Positions 48,332 to 58,143 of a stretch of 64,000 nt of DNA are shown here, in pieces. Numbering within the stretch: the stretch's first letter is position 1; each line of letters opens with the position of its first letter. Both the position numbers and the translations under genes were made by a program. Source of the DNA: Pseudomonadota bacterium (GTDB taxonomy: Bacteria; Pseudomonadota; Gammaproteobacteria; Burkholderiales; Usitatibacteraceae); NCBI GenBank assembly GCA_029781595.1, contig JAKOWJ010000034.1, positions 1 to 64,000 on the forward strand, read 5' to 3'. A model generated the notes under the pieces. It did not search any database. It worked only from the letters and a program-made list of their open reading frames with translations, and was not told where the DNA came from.

Positions 48332-50095
48332 CTACTCCAGCCCCGCGGGGCGGTGCGTGAACCAGGCGAAGAACACCGTGCCGTCGGCTCGCCGGTCGAC
48401 GAACCACCCCTCGCCGGCGCGCGCCTCCCCGCCCCACCACTGCCCGTTCACCCAGCTGCGGTCGGCCGCGTCCGCGCCCTGCGCCCGGCAGCGCGCCGCG
48501 CTCTCGTCGTCGAAGTAGCGCGTGACCGGATAGCTGCCGGCGCCGAAGCCGGCGGAATCCTCGCCCGTGGAATCCCACGCGAAGGTGCCGGTGTCGCAGC
48601 CCGTGAACTCGATCGTGACCGAGCCCCAGCGCTTGAGCGCGAGCTGCGAGAACGAAAGCCCCGCGCCGAACGCGGTGCCGGTGGCGCTGTAGATCGTGGG
48701 CATCACGAGACGGTTGCCCTGCATCGGTGCGTCGCCCACCACCCAGTACTGCGTGCCGGCGTGCGTGCGGTCGGCCGCCGGCATCGCGGCCGCGTCCGGC
48801 CGGTGCGTGAACCACGCGAAGAAGGTGGTGCCGTCGGTGCGCCGGTGCAGGAAGAGACCCTCGCCGGCGCGCGCCTGGCCGCCCCACCACTGCCCGTTCA
48901 CCCAGCTGCGGTCGGCCGCGTCCACGCCCTGCGCGAGGCAGCGCTGCGTGGCCTCGTTGTCGAAGTAGCGCTCGATCTCGTAGGCGCCCGCGCCGAAGTT
49001 CGCCGAATCCGCGCCCGTCGAATCCCACGAGAAGCGCGCCCGCGTGCAGGAGACGAGCTCGATGCGCGCGGAGCCCCAGCGGCGCACGGCGAGGTCGGAG
49101 AAGCGAAGCCCCGGACCGAACTGCGCGCCCGAGGCGGAGTAGACGTTGGCGAGCGCCAGCGTGCGGCCCTCGAAGACCGCGTCGCCCACCACCCAGAACT
49201 GCGTGCCCACCTGCGCCGCGTCCACGGCGCGCGGGATCGCGACGACCGCCACGAACACCGGGCCGGAGAGCCCGCCCGAGCCGCCGGGCACGACCGTCGC
49301 GAGCGTGGCGCCCGTTTCCGGGTCGAGCTTCTCCACGCCGTTGCCGTTCACCACGAGCAGGTTGCCGTCCGGGGCGTAGTCGATGCCGGTGGGGCGCGTG
49401 AGCCCGGCGCGGACCGCCGTCACCGCGCCGCTCGCGAGGGTCCAGCGCAGGAGCTGGCCCGAGCCCTCCGCGGTGATGAACATGTGCTGGCCGTCGCGCG
49501 CCGGCAGCAGGCCCCGCGTGTTGCGGATGCCCGCCGTGCGGGCGGGCACCGCGACGCCCGTCGCGCCGGTGCGCGGATCCCAGCGCACGACGCTGCTCGA
49601 GTCGTACCCGGGCACGTAGAGGTTGCCGTCGGGCCCGAACACGAGCCCGTTGTCTGGCCCGCCCAGCCCCGAGGCGCGCGGCGGCACCACCACCGCGACG
49701 AGCTTGCCGTCGCGTCCGTAGTGGCGCACGTCCTGGCTGGAGTAGCCGCCCACGTAGGCCTCGCCGGCCGCGTCGAAGGCAAGCCCCGTGGGGCCGATGA
49801 GCCCCGGGCGCGCGAACTCCCCGGCGTACGCGAGCGTGTCGTTGCGGTACTTGTGGATGATCCCCGTCTGCTCGCTGATCACGTAGACGAGGCCGTCCGG
49901 CCCCAGGCGCACCGCCTGCGGCCCCGACAGGCGCTCGCCCGAGTCGAGGTCGCGCAGGTAGGCGCCCGAGCAGGCGTCGTACACGTGCACCGTGGAGAAG
50001 TAGCCGCTCACGAACAGGCGCGAGCCGCAGGTCGACTGGGCGCTGGCGGCCAGCGAGGCGAGGAGGGCGAGGCAGGCGAGGCATCGGCGGAGCAT
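48332..50095 (-). CDS. Secreted NHL/SMP-like propeller protein with a duplicated C-terminal module
   Basis: 587 aa. A signal peptide (to about ASAQ, residue 20) is followed by an NHL-type beta-propeller (about 25-290): repeated units such as [33 protein letters not shown] and [17 protein letters not shown]. The C-terminal half holds two copies of a roughly 135-aa module, with repeated landmarks GTQ(F/Y)WVVGDA, F(S/A)[20 protein letters not shown] and G(T)(T/V)FFAWFTHRP. Parts of the module resemble the GxWYDP...G(S)G domain of the 287-aa protein at 56230-57093. No catalytic residues are evident; binding to a surface, polymer or partner is plausible. Confidence 0.7.
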   Translation of the reverse strand: MLRRCLACLALLASLAASAQSTCGSRLFVSGYFSTVHVYDACSGAYLRDLDSGERLSGPQAVRLGPDGLVYVISEQTGIIHKYRNDTLAYAGEFARPGLIGPTGLAFDAAGEAYVGGYSSQDVRHYGRDGKLVAVVVPPRASGLGGPDNGLVFGPDGNLYVPGYDSSSVVRWDPRTGATGVAVPARTAGIRNTRGLLPARDGQHMFITAEGSGQLLRWTLASGAVTAVRAGLTRPTGIDYAPDGNLLVVNGNGVEKLDPETGATLATVVPGGSGGLSGPVFVAVVAIPRAVDAAQVGTQFWVVGDAVFEGRTLALANVYSASGAQFGPGLRFSDLAVRRWGSARIELVSCTRARFSWDSTGADSANFGAGAYEIERYFDNEATQRCLAQGVDAADRSWVNGQWWGGQARAGEGLFLHRRTDGTTFFAWFTHRPDAAAMPAADRTHAGTQYWVVGDAPMQGNRLVMPTIYSATGTAFGAGLSFSQLALKRWGSVTIEFTGCDTGTFAWDSTGEDSAGFGAGSYPVTRYFDDESAARCRAQGADAADRSWVNGQWWGGEARAGEGWFVDRRADGTVFFAWFTHRPAGLE

Positions 50096-50221
50096 GGGGG
50101 CCTTCGGGCGGGGGTCGGAATGCGCCAGCCTGCCCGCCCGGAACCGCCCCGCGCCCGGCGGAAAACCTCCGATTTTTCTCCGATCCGCCTCCCGGCCCCG
50201 GAGCGCCGCGCGCCGAGCCCC

Positions 50222-50227
50222 TAGAAT
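50222..50227 (+). promoter_or_regulatory. Putative -10 box close to the winged-helix regulator start
   Basis: TAGAAT ends 6 nt before the ATG at 50234, so transcription would start at the start codon. Confidence 0.4.
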
Positions 50228-50233
50228 CCCGCC

Positions 50234-52330
50234 ATGTCCGCCGCTTCTCCCCTCCCCCGGCGCCCGACCGGGCCGCTTCGCATCGGCGAGTTCGAGGTGC
50301 AGCCGGCCTCGAACGAGTTGCGCGGCCCTGCCGGCACCATCCGGTTGCGGCCGCTGCTGATGGAGGTCCTGCTGCGCCTGGCGGCCGAGCCGGGCGCCGT
50401 GGTCGCCCGGGAGCGGCTGATCGAGGACGTCTGGCCGCGGCGCATGGTGAACGACGAGGTCCTGTCGCGGGCCATCGCCGAGCTTCGCACCGCGCTGGGC
50501 GACGACCCCCGGCAGCCGCGCTACGTCGAGACGCTGCCGAAGGCCGGCTACCGGCTCGTCGCCGCCGTGGAGCCGGGCGGCGACGGCAGGTCCCCCGCCC
50601 GGCGCCGGTGGCTGCCGGCGCTTGCCGCGTCGGTCGTGCTCGGGTCTGCCGCGACCGTCGCGCTCCTCGTGACGCGGACGGACCCCGCCGCCGGCCTCGC
50701 AGACCAGCTGGCGGCCGCCCAGCCCTTCACCGCGGATCTCCAGCTCGAGCTGGGCCCGCGCTTCTCGCCGGACGGCAGCCGCGTGGCCTTCGCGCTCGGC
50801 GAGGGCGACGAGGCGCGCGTCGTCGTGCAGCCGGCGCGCGGCGGCGCGCGGCGCCTGGTCGGCCAGGCGGGCGCCGCGCACCTGTCTCCCGTGTTCTTTC
50901 CGGACGGCCGTCGACTCGCCCTGTGGCGCGGACGCGGCGGCGAGTGCGAGATCGTGGAGCACGACCTCGACAGCGGCGCCGAGCGCCGGCTCCTCGACTG
51001 CGAGCTGCGGCCGCGCCCGCGCTTCGACCTGTCCCCCGACGGCTCGCGGCTGGTCGTGAGCGCGACGGCGCCCGGACGGGTCGGGCTCGTGATCGTCGAC
51101 GTGGCGAGCGGGGCCCGCCGGGCCCTCACGACGGCCAAGGCCGGCGGCGACGACGACGTCGACCCGCGCTTCAGTCCCGACGGCGCGCGCGTGGCCTTCT
51201 TCCGCGGGACGGCCTCGCACCGCCGGCTGTGGACCGTCGCCGCGGACGATCCGGCGGGCGCCCGCCAGGCCTCGGCGCTGGAAGGCCTGTGCTACGGCGC
51301 GGCCTGGCTGGGGCCCCGCGGCCCGCTCCTGGTCGCCTCGGACTGGCTGGGCTTCCGCGCCCTCACGCTCCTGGACCTCGGCACGGGCGAGGCGCGGCTA
51401 CTGGGCGCGCGCGGCGCGCGCTATCCGGACGTGAGCGCCGCCGGCGACGTCGCCTGGGAGAGCGCCGTCTACCGTGCCGACCTGTGGCTCGTCGACGCCT
51501 TGCAGGAGGGCGCCTCCCCGCGCCTGCTGTGGCCCTCCACGCGCTACACCAACATGCCGGCCTTCTCGCCCGACGGCGCCCGGCTCGCCTTCGTCTCCAA
51601 CCGCGACGGGTTCGAGGCCCTGTACGTGGCACCGCTGTCGGGGGAGCCCGCGCGCCTGCCGCTGCCGCAGGCCTATCGCTACATCCGCCCGAAGTGGTCG
51701 CCCGACGGCCGCTCGCTCTACGCCGTGCGCATTCCCGTGGGACGGCGGCCGGCCGCGCCGCAGGCCGTGCGCATCGGCCTCGCGGACGCCCGCCTGGAGG
51801 CCCTCGAGGTCCTCGGAGCCGCGGTGACCGCCGTGATCCCGAGCGACGACGGCCGCTGGCTCTACGCGGGCGTGCCCGAAGGCGAGGCGATGCGGATCCT
51901 GCGCGCGCCGGCCGACGGCTCAGCCCCCCCGGAGCGCCTGCCCCTTCCGCCGGTGGCCGAGTTCCACCTGGGCGGGGCGAACCTCGTCTTCACCCGGCCG
52001 GGCGAGCGCGGGGCGACCCGTTGCCGGCTCGACGGCGGGGCCTGCGAGCCGGTGGCCGTCGCGCTGGACGACTCGCTGCGGTTCGACTGGGTGGTGGCGG
52101 GCGACGCGCTCTACTACCCGACCACGGCCGGCGGTCGCCGGCAGCTCGAGCGGTTCGACCTCGCCCGCGGGCAGGTGGCCTGGCGGCGCGATTTCGCGCC
52201 CACCGCCACCGGGCTGGCGGTGGCCGCGAGTCCCGACGGCTCGCGCCTGGCCGTGAGCCGGGCCGAGAAGCCCGCCATCGACCTCATGATCGCCCGGGCG
52301 CCGCGCCCGTTCGCGGGCCGGGAGGAATAG
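50234..52330 (+). CDS. CadC-like one-component regulator: winged helix, membrane segment, TolB-like propeller
   Basis: 698 aa. An OmpR/PhoB-type winged helix (about 15-110; [45 protein letters not shown]) is followed by one membrane helix (about 127-147) and a periplasmic region of PD40/TolB-like beta-propeller repeats ([61 protein letters not shown]). Relatives such as CadC sense outside conditions with their periplasmic domain and regulate genes directly from the membrane. It diverges from the secreted NHL-repeat gene, which is therefore its likeliest target. Confidence 0.88.
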   Translation: MSAASPLPRRPTGPLRIGEFEVQPASNELRGPAGTIRLRPLLMEVLLRLAAEPGAVVARERLIEDVWPRRMVNDEVLSRAIAELRTALGDDPRQPRYVETLPKAGYRLVAAVEPGGDGRSPARRRWLPALAASVVLGSAATVALLVTRTDPAAGLADQLAAAQPFTADLQLELGPRFSPDGSRVAFALGEGDEARVVVQPARGGARRLVGQAGAAHLSPVFFPDGRRLALWRGRGGECEIVEHDLDSGAERRLLDCELRPRPRFDLSPDGSRLVVSATAPGRVGLVIVDVASGARRALTTAKAGGDDDVDPRFSPDGARVAFFRGTASHRRLWTVAADDPAGARQASALEGLCYGAAWLGPRGPLLVASDWLGFRALTLLDLGTGEARLLGARGARYPDVSAAGDVAWESAVYRADLWLVDALQEGASPRLLWPSTRYTNMPAFSPDGARLAFVSNRDGFEALYVAPLSGEPARLPLPQAYRYIRPKWSPDGRSLYAVRIPVGRRPAAPQAVRIGLADARLEALEVLGAAVTAVIPSDDGRWLYAGVPEGEAMRILRAPADGSAPPERLPLPPVAEFHLGGANLVFTRPGERGATRCRLDGGACEPVAVALDDSLRFDWVVAGDALYYPTTAGGRRQLERFDLARGQVAWRRDFAPTATGLAVAASPDGSRLAVSRAEKPAIDLMIARAPRPFAGREE

Positions 52331-52386
52331 CCCTTCCGGGAGCGGCGGACCCATCCGGGCGATCGCGGGGGGGTGCCCATGCTGAT

Positions 52387-52392
52387 AAAATT
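52387..52392 (+). promoter_or_regulatory. Putative -10 box of the aldolase gene
   Basis: TAAAAT within GATAAAAT, giving a leader of about 50 nt that contains the GGAGGAAC ribosome site at 52441-52448. No clear -35 box. Confidence 0.45.
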
Positions 52393-52449
52393 TCACCTTT
52401 CCCCCACCTCACGCCCGCCGCCCCCGCGGCCAAGCCTTCCGGAGGAACC

Positions 52450-53514
52450 ATGGCACTCGTTTCGATGCGTCAGCTGCTGGACCACGCGGCCGAGAACGGC
52501 TACGGGCTTCCCGCCTTCAACGTGAACAACCTGGAGCAGGTGCAGGCCATCATGGAGGCGGCCGCGGAGACCGACAGCCCGGTGATCATGCAGGCCTCGG
52601 CCGGGGCGCGGAAGTACGCCGGCGAGACCTTCCTCAAGTACCTCATCGAGGCGGCGGTGGCGAGCTTCCCGAAGACGCCGGTGGCCATGCACCAGGACCA
52701 CGGCCAGTCCCCCGCCGTGTGCGAGGGCGCCATCAAGCTGGGTTTCTCCAGCGTGATGATGGACGGCTCGCTCGAGGCCGACGGCAAGACGATCTCCTCC
52801 TACGAGTACAACGTGCAGGTGACCAAGACGGTGGTCGACATGGCGCACCGCCTGGGCGTGTCGGTCGAGGGCGAGCTGGGCTGCCTGGGCTCGCTCGAGA
52901 CGATGAAGGGCGACAAGGAGGACGGCCACGGCACCGACGCGACGATGACGCGCGAGATGCTGCTCACCGACCCGGAGCAGGCCGCCGACTTCGTGAAGAA
53001 GACGGGCGTGGACGCGCTCGCCATCGCCATCGGCACCTCGCACGGCGCCTACAAGTTCACCCGCAAGCCCACGGGCGACATCCTCGCCATCGAGCGCATC
53101 AAGCAGATCCACGCGCGCATCCCCAACACGCACCTGGTGATGCACGGCTCGTCCTCGGTCCCGCAGGACCTCCTGCAGATCATCCGCGAGAACGGCGGCG
53201 AGATGAAGGAGACCTACGGCGTGCCCGTCGAGGAGATCCAGGAGGGCATCAAGCACGGCGTGCGCAAGGTGAACATCGACACGGACATCCGCCTGGCGAT
53301 GACGGCGGCGGTGCGCAGGTTCCTGAACACGAACAAGAGCGCCTTCGACCCGCGCGACTACCTCAAGCCCGCGCGCGCGGCGGCCAAGGAGATCTGCAAG
53401 CAGCGCTACCAGCAGTTCGGCTGCGCGGGCATGGGCTCGAAGCTGCAGCCCATCGCCCTCGACAAGATGGCCGACCGCTACGCGAAAGGCGAGCTCAAGG
53501 CCGTCGTGGTCTGA
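52450..53514 (+). CDS. cbbA: Fructose-bisphosphate aldolase class II (Calvin subtype)
   Basis: 354 aa. [22 protein letters not shown] at the start; zinc ligands in HQDHGQSP and in the His of [11 protein letters not shown] and [26 protein letters not shown] and [14 protein letters not shown] near the end. The length and sequence fit the FbaA group common in betaproteobacterial cbb operons (CbbA). It condenses dihydroxyacetone phosphate with glyceraldehyde-3-phosphate or erythrose-4-phosphate. It is separated from cbbK-pyk by the secreted-protein and regulator block and has its own likely promoter. Confidence 0.95.
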   Translation: MALVSMRQLLDHAAENGYGLPAFNVNNLEQVQAIMEAAAETDSPVIMQASAGARKYAGETFLKYLIEAAVASFPKTPVAMHQDHGQSPAVCEGAIKLGFSSVMMDGSLEADGKTISSYEYNVQVTKTVVDMAHRLGVSVEGELGCLGSLETMKGDKEDGHGTDATMTREMLLTDPEQAADFVKKTGVDALAIAIGTSHGAYKFTRKPTGDILAIERIKQIHARIPNTHLVMHGSSSVPQDLLQIIRENGGEMKETYGVPVEEIQEGIKHGVRKVNIDTDIRLAMTAAVRRFLNTNKSAFDPRDYLKPARAAAKEICKQRYQQFGCAGMGSKLQPIALDKMADRYAKGELKAVVV

Positions 53515-53585
53515 TCGCCCGACCGAAGTCCCACCCCTCGGCCGGGCCGCGCATCGCGCGGCCCGGCGCGCTTGGAAAGCCCGCA

Positions 53586-54461
53586 ATGGACCTCTACGAA
53601 TCGAAGATCGAGTCCCTGCCCCTCATCGCCCGCGGCAAGGTCCGCGACATCTACGCGGTCGGCGAGGACAGGATGCTGCTGGTGGCGAGCGACCGCCTTT
53701 CGGCCTACGACGTGATCATGCCCACGCCCATCCCGGAAAAGGGCCGCGTGCTCACGGAAGTGGCCAACTTCTGGTTCGCGATGCTCGCGCCCATCGTCCC
53801 CAACCACCTCACCGGAATCGACCCGGAGAGCGTGGTGGCGCCGGGCGAGCGCGAGCAGGTGCGCGCGCGCTCGATCGTCGTCAAGCGCCTGAAGCCCCTG
53901 CCCATCGAGGCCGTGGTGCGCGGCTACCTGGAGGGCTCGGGCTGGAAGGAGTACCAGGAGTCGCAGAGCGTCTGCGGCATCGCCCTGCCCCCGGGCCTGC
54001 AGCGCGCCTCCAAGCTCCCGAAGCCCATCTTCACGCCCGCGACCAAGGCCGAGGCCGGCACGCACGACGAGAACATCTCGTTCGAGCGCATGGCGTCCAT
54101 CGTGGGCGAGGCGCGCGCGGGCGAGGTTCGCGACGTGGCGATCCGGCTCTACGAGACGGCCGCGGCCTACGCGCTCGGCAAGGGCATCATCATCGCCGAC
54201 ACCAAGTTCGAGTTCGGCACCGACGCGGCCGGGCGCCTGCACCTCATCGACGAGGCGCTCACGCCCGACTCCTCGCGCTTCTGGCCGCTCGACACCTACA
54301 AGGTGGGCGAGAGCCCGGAGAGCTTCGACAAGCAGTACGTGCGCAACTGGCTCGACTCCATCGGCTTCGCGCGCAAGCCCCCGGCGCCGCAGCTGCCCCG
54401 CGAGGTCGTGCTCCGGACCTCGGAGAAGTACCAGGAGGCCCTGAAGCGCCTCACCGCATGA
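53586..54461 (+). CDS. purC: Phosphoribosylaminoimidazole-succinocarboxamide synthase
   Basis: 291 aa SAICAR synthetase. It joins aspartate to CAIR in purine synthesis. Motifs: [57 protein letters not shown], and [31 protein letters not shown]. Length matches the longer bacterial and yeast-like type. It overlaps the HAD-family gene by 4 nt (ATGA). Confidence 0.96.
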   Translation: MDLYESKIESLPLIARGKVRDIYAVGEDRMLLVASDRLSAYDVIMPTPIPEKGRVLTEVANFWFAMLAPIVPNHLTGIDPESVVAPGEREQVRARSIVVKRLKPLPIEAVVRGYLEGSGWKEYQESQSVCGIALPPGLQRASKLPKPIFTPATKAEAGTHDENISFERMASIVGEARAGEVRDVAIRLYETAAAYALGKGIIIADTKFEFGTDAAGRLHLIDEALTPDSSRFWPLDTYKVGESPESFDKQYVRNWLDSIGFARKPPAPQLPREVVLRTSEKYQEALKRLTA

Positions 54462-55066
54462 GCCGCGCCGTCCTGCTCGACATGGGCGGCGTGCTCGTCG
54501 AGCTGGGCGGCGAGCGGCCCTTCCTGGACATGATCGGCGGCGGCATGGACGCCGACGAGATGTGGCGCCGGTGGCTCGCCTCGCCCGCGGTGCGCGCGCA
54601 CGAGACGGGCCGGCTCGACACCGCCGCATTCGCGCGGCAGGCGGTGCGCGAGTTCGGCCTCACGGTCGGGCCGGAGGAGTTCCTCGAGCACTTCACGAGC
54701 TGGCTGCACGGCCCGTACGACGGCGCGCACGAGCTGCTGGAGGCGCTGGCCGCGCGCCACCGCACCGCCATCGTCACCAACATCAGCGCCGTGCACTGGC
54801 CCATCGCGGAAGGGTACGGCCTCTTCGACCGCGTGGCGCACGTCTTCGCCTCCTTCCGGATGGGCGCCATCAAGCCCGATGCGGACTTCTTCGCGATGGC
54901 CCTGGAGGGCGTGGGCGCCTCGCCGGCCGAGGCGGTGTTCTTCGACGACAACGTGGTGAACGTCGAGGGCGCCCGCGCCTGCGGGATCGAGGCCCACGTG
55001 GTGCGCGGCGTGGGCGAGACGCGGGGAAAGCTCGAGGAGCTGGGGCTGCTCGGCGGCCCCGGCTGA
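54458..55066 (+). CDS. HAD-superfamily phosphatase (YihX-like)
   Basis: 202 aa. The first HAD motif is [11 protein letters not shown]: the nucleophile Asp is present, but the usual second Asp is replaced by Gly, as in YihX-type and other DxG(N/G)V HAD enzymes. [33 protein letters not shown] and [17 protein letters not shown] follow. YihX dephosphorylates alpha-D-glucose-1-phosphate; the substrate here is unknown. It is translationally coupled to purC. Confidence 0.85.
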   Translation: MSRAVLLDMGGVLVELGGERPFLDMIGGGMDADEMWRRWLASPAVRAHETGRLDTAAFARQAVREFGLTVGPEEFLEHFTSWLHGPYDGAHELLEALAARHRTAIVTNISAVHWPIAEGYGLFDRVAHVFASFRMGAIKPDADFFAMALEGVGASPAEAVFFDDNVVNVEGARACGIEAHVVRGVGETRGKLEELGLLGGPG

Positions 55067-55068
55067 GG

Positions 55069-56142
55069 CTACGCCTTCGAGAACGCGAAGCGGCGGCAGG
55101 ATTCGGTGGTGTAGCCCGGCGAGGCGTAGCCGAGGCTCGCGCGCGGCCCCAGCTCCTGCAGGAGGGCCGCCGTCGTCTCCCGGTCGCGGGCGCGGCAGGC
55201 GAACGTGGCGAAGCGGTTGCGGTTGAAATCGTCGGGGTAGCGCGCCAGCATGTCCTGGAAGGCCTTCTTCATCCGCGGCCACCGCGCGGCCGTCTCGGTG
55301 AAGAGGTCGCCCTCGGTCTTGTCCGCCACGTCCATGTAGAGCCAGGCGTAGAAGGCCTCGCCGTCGGTGGCGCGCGTGCGCTCGACGACGCGGCCGACGA
55401 ACCGGTCCACCGCCTCGAAGCTCCCGCCCCACTGCGGCAACAGGTAGTTCAGGCGCGTGTAGTGGATCGTGTGGTAGGTCGGGAACTTGCCCGCCGCCTC
55501 CTCGTACAGCGCGTCCATGGCGCTCGCCGGCTGCTGCGAGCTGCCGGCGACGATGAGGGCCACCCAGTACCAGAGGGGCGATTCGCGTCCCGCGGGCCCG
55601 GCCTCGTCGAGCGCGGCGGCGGCCTTCGCGAGGCGCTCCCGGAACAGGCGCATGCCTTCGCCGGGCACGGACGAGGCCGATCCCCCGCCGCGCGCGACCC
55701 ACGCCTGGCGCTGCCAGCGGATGGCCATGACGAGCTTGCGCATGCGCGAATCCGGCGCGCCCGCCTGCCACTTGCCGAGCCAGCGGTCCATGTCCGTCGT
55801 GTCCTCGACGTCGAGCTGCGCGTCCCACGCGCCCTGCAGGGCCTCGAGCATCCAGAGGCCGTGGGTTGTGCGCTGGCGGCTCGCGAGGAACTCGTCGTGC
55901 ATCCGGTCGAGGACGCCCCACTCCTCGTTGAACACCGCGGCGATCGCCGCGTTCATCGCGTCGGCGTAGGTCTTGAGCGTGTAGCCGGTCTCCGACGGGG
56001 GGATCTGCGCCGGAAAGCCGGGGCGCCCCGGCGGGGTCTTCGGACCCCACCAATGGGCGGAGGCGGGGGCCAGGGCGAGGAGTGCGGAAAGGGCCGCGGC
56101 GGCGAGGGCGCGGAAGGGTCGGGTGGGCATCGGGGCATCCAT
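55069..56142 (-). CDS. Secreted DUF4034-like protein
   Basis: 357 aa from 56142 (or 353 aa from the ATG at 56130). A signal peptide ends near APASAHW. The mature part is helical, with LKTYADAMNAAIAAVFNEEWGVLDRMHDEF, HGLWMLEALQGAWD, WQAGAPDSRMRKLVMAIRWQRQAWVARGGG and WYWVALIVAGSS, a pattern I associate with DUF4034. It is probably periplasmic with a tetratricopeptide-like helical fold. Function unknown. It is convergent with the HAD gene (2-bp gap). Confidence 0.6.
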   Translation of the reverse strand: MDAPMPTRPFRALAAAALSALLALAPASAHWWGPKTPPGRPGFPAQIPPSETGYTLKTYADAMNAAIAAVFNEEWGVLDRMHDEFLASRQRTTHGLWMLEALQGAWDAQLDVEDTTDMDRWLGKWQAGAPDSRMRKLVMAIRWQRQAWVARGGGSASSVPGEGMRLFRERLAKAAAALDEAGPAGRESPLWYWVALIVAGSSQQPASAMDALYEEAAGKFPTYHTIHYTRLNYLLPQWGGSFEAVDRFVGRVVERTRATDGEAFYAWLYMDVADKTEGDLFTETAARWPRMKKAFQDMLARYPDDFNRNRFATFACRARDRETTAALLQELGPRASLGYASPGYTTESCRRFAFSKA

Positions 56143-56229
56143 CGGAAGGCAGCGGCCCGGGCGGGCCGCCGATGCCCGATGTTATCAGGTACGGTTGCCG
56201 GACTTACTGACGGTAGCGGCCTGCCGCGC

Positions 56230-57093
56230 TCAGGGCAGCACGATGCGCGCGGGCAGGAAGCGCACGAGGTTCGCGAGCCGCTCCGGCGCCCCGGCGGCGG
56301 GGAGCCGGTCGAGCGCCGCGTCCAGCCCGCCGCTCGCCCCGTCCACCGAGACCGTGAGCCGCACCCGGCCGCGGTCGACGACCGCCGACAGGGGCACCGG
56401 ACAGGCGACGCACGCCGCCGCCACGCCCGACGTCTCGTAGAGCGTGCCTTCGAGCACGAGGCCCGCCGCGTCCCAGCGCCCCTCCTGCAGCGTGTACCAC
56501 CGCGGCAGCCCGTTGGCGTCGTACACCTGCCAGGTGGCGAAGACCTGGTCCGAGCCGCCGAAGTCGTGGGCGACCATGAGGCCCGAGCCGTTGGTCTGCG
56601 GGTCGTACCACGCGCCCGAGACGTCGAAGCGCGCGCGCGGCAGGGTTTCGCTCCCCGTGACGAGGGTGCCGCGCGCGAGGGCCGTCGCGCGCGTCGAGAG
56701 CACCAGGATGTCGACCTGCCCCGCCGCCTCCGGCGTGTAGTCGAGCGAGAACTCCCAGGGCGTCAGCACCTGCGCGCAGGGCGCGAAGGTCTGCGGCTCC
56801 GCGAGCAGGATCCCCAGGGCCGGCGTGCCGTGGCCCGACGGCAGGCCGAGTTGCGCCTGCGTCGGCGGGCACGCGGAAGGCCAGGTGCCGCCCACGGTGA
56901 TGCGCCGCGCGACGCCCGGCGCCGCGACGGCCGGGGTGACGGTGACCGCTGCCACCGGGGGCACGATCGAGAGCTTGCGCGTCGCGCCCGTCTCGACCGG
57001 CGCTGCGGCCGCCGGCGCCGCCAGGACTGCCGCCATCCCCGCCGCCAGCCCCCACGCGATGCCCCGTTTCCGCCACGTCTTCGTGATCCGCAT
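56230..57093 (-). CDS. Secreted protein with a WYDP/YETSG beta module
   Basis: 287 aa from the ATG at 57093, chosen for its signal peptide (MRITKTWRKRGIAWGLAAGM..., ending near APAAAA). An N-terminal beta-sandwich-like part (about 35-155) is followed by a module (about 160-250) with FDVSGAWYDPQTNGSGLMVAHDFG, FATWQVYDANGLPRWYTLQEGRWD and LEGTLYETSG. Similar modules occur in other secreted betaproteobacterial proteins and in the NHL-repeat protein at 48332-50095. Two cysteines (ACVACP) may form a disulfide. It has a good promoter whose -10 box overlaps a palindromic operator and it diverges from the DUF6502 gene. Confidence 0.65.
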   Translation of the reverse strand: MRITKTWRKRGIAWGLAAGMAAVLAAPAAAAPVETGATRKLSIVPPVAAVTVTPAVAAPGVARRITVGGTWPSACPPTQAQLGLPSGHGTPALGILLAEPQTFAPCAQVLTPWEFSLDYTPEAAGQVDILVLSTRATALARGTLVTGSETLPRARFDVSGAWYDPQTNGSGLMVAHDFGGSDQVFATWQVYDANGLPRWYTLQEGRWDAAGLVLEGTLYETSGVAAACVACPVPLSAVVDRGRVRLTVSVDGASGGLDAALDRLPAAGAPERLANLVRFLPARIVLP

Positions 57094-57173
57094 CGAACCG
57101 CTCCCGTGATCGCATGCCCGGCAAGTGCCGGACACAGGTTATGCATCAATGAGTTGCAGGGAATCCCCGAAAG

Positions 57174-57192
57174 TGTGGGATTTTTTCCCACA
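57174..57192. promoter_or_regulatory. Operator-like palindrome 1 (DUF6502 region)
   Basis: TGTGGGA-TTTTT-TCCCACA, perfect 7-bp arms. It overlaps the -10 box and predicted transcription start of the minus-strand promoter at 57220-57192. It has the same design as palindrome 2, 67 bp away centre to centre. Confidence 0.65.
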
Positions 57193-57220
57193 TTTTCGAT
57201 AGACTGTCGGCTCCTGTCAA
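57192..57220 (-). promoter_or_regulatory. Promoter of the 287-aa secreted protein gene
   Basis: Minus strand TTGACA (57220-57215, perfect) and GAAAAT (57197-57192) are 17 bp apart. Predicted start is near 57185, leaving a leader of about 92 nt before the ATG at 57093. Confidence 0.65.
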
Positions 57221-57240
57221 GCCTTGTGGAGCCCCGCAAA

Positions 57241-57259
57241 TGCGGGAACACTTCCCGCA
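57241..57259. promoter_or_regulatory. Operator-like palindrome 2 (DUF6502 region)
   Basis: TGCGGGA-ACACT-TCCCGCA, perfect 7-bp arms with the same 5-nt spacing as palindrome 1. It lies just before the DUF6502 start (ATG 57268, 57271 or 57286), where binding would affect that gene. Confidence 0.65.
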
Positions 57260-57285
57260 CTTCGAAGATGATGTCGGGCACCCCC

Positions 57286-58143
57286 ATGAGCGAGCAGAAC
57301 CCGCAGTCGCGGCCCGCGGCCGTGCTGCGGGCGCTCGCGCGGGTGCTGCGACCGGTGGCGCGCCTGCTCATCGCCGGCGGCGTGCCCTTCCAGGCGGCGA
57401 GCGAATCGCTCAAGCGCGCCTATGTGGCGGCCGCGCGCCGGCATTTCCCGGAGGATGCGCGCAGCGACAGCCGGCTTTCGCTGCTCACCGGGCTCAACCG
57501 CAAGGAGGTGCGAAGGCTCACCACCCCCGTGGCCGACGAATGGGGGCCGGAGTCGGTGACCTCGTTCGGGGCCGCCGTATTCGCGGCCTGGACCGTGCGC
57601 CCGCAGTGGCGCGACGCCGAGGGACGGCCGCGCCCGCTTCCGCGCCGCGGCGAGGGTTCGTTCGTCGAGCTGGTGAAGAGCGTCACGCTGGATCACCGCC
57701 CCGCCGCCATCCTCGAGGAGCTGGTGCGCCTGGGCCAGGCGCAGGTGGACGAGGACGGCACGGTCCACGCGTGCGGCGACGCCTTCCTTTCCCAGCGCGA
57801 GTTCTCGGACCGGCTCGGACCCCTGGCGGAGAACCTGCAGGATCACGCCGATGCGGCGGTCGCCAACGTGCTGGCGCCCTCGCCGGCCTTCCTCGAAAGA
57901 AGCGTCTTCGCCGACGCGCTCTCCGCGGAGTCGGCCAGGCGCCTGCAGGAGGAGGCCCGCACGCAGTGGAAGCGGCTGCACGACGAGCTCATCGCGCGGG
58001 CCGACGCGCTCGAGGCCGAAGACCGGGCGCTGGGCCGCCCGGCGCGCAGCCGCGTGCGCATCGGCCTCTACGCCTTCTCGGAGAACGAGGACGCGCCCGC
58101 GCCGCCGGCGCCGGGCCCCACGGAGGAATCCCGCGATGAGTGA
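57286..58143 (+). CDS. DUF6502 family protein
   Basis: 285 aa from the ATG at 57286; in-frame ATGs at 57268 and 57271 are alternatives. There is no signal peptide. The N-terminal part (about 10-75) reads as a helical, helix-turn-helix-like region: ALARVLRPVARLLIAGGVPFQAASESLKRAYVAAA, then SRLSLLTGLNRKEVRRLT, which I associate with DUF6502 and which looks DNA-binding. The C-terminal half is helical with RLQEEARTQWKRLHDELIARADALEAEDRAL. It overlaps the next gene, a lipoprotein, by 8 nt. Twin palindromes just upstream suggest autoregulation; this is inference. Confidence 0.7.
   Translation: MSEQNPQSRPAAVLRALARVLRPVARLLIAGGVPFQAASESLKRAYVAAARRHFPEDARSDSRLSLLTGLNRKEVRRLTTPVADEWGPESVTSFGAAVFAAWTVRPQWRDAEGRPRPLPRRGEGSFVELVKSVTLDHRPAAILEELVRLGQAQVDEDGTVHACGDAFLSQREFSDRLGPLAENLQDHADAAVANVLAPSPAFLERSVFADALSAESARRLQEEARTQWKRLHDELIARADALEAEDRALGRPARSRVRIGLYAFSENEDAPAPPAPGPTEESRDE

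Noticed and set aside
48026..52330. Genomic island between pyk and the aldolase gene
   Set aside because: The block separates cbb genes, but it has no integrase, tRNA boundary, repeats or visible change in base composition, so horizontal gain is not supported from sequence alone.
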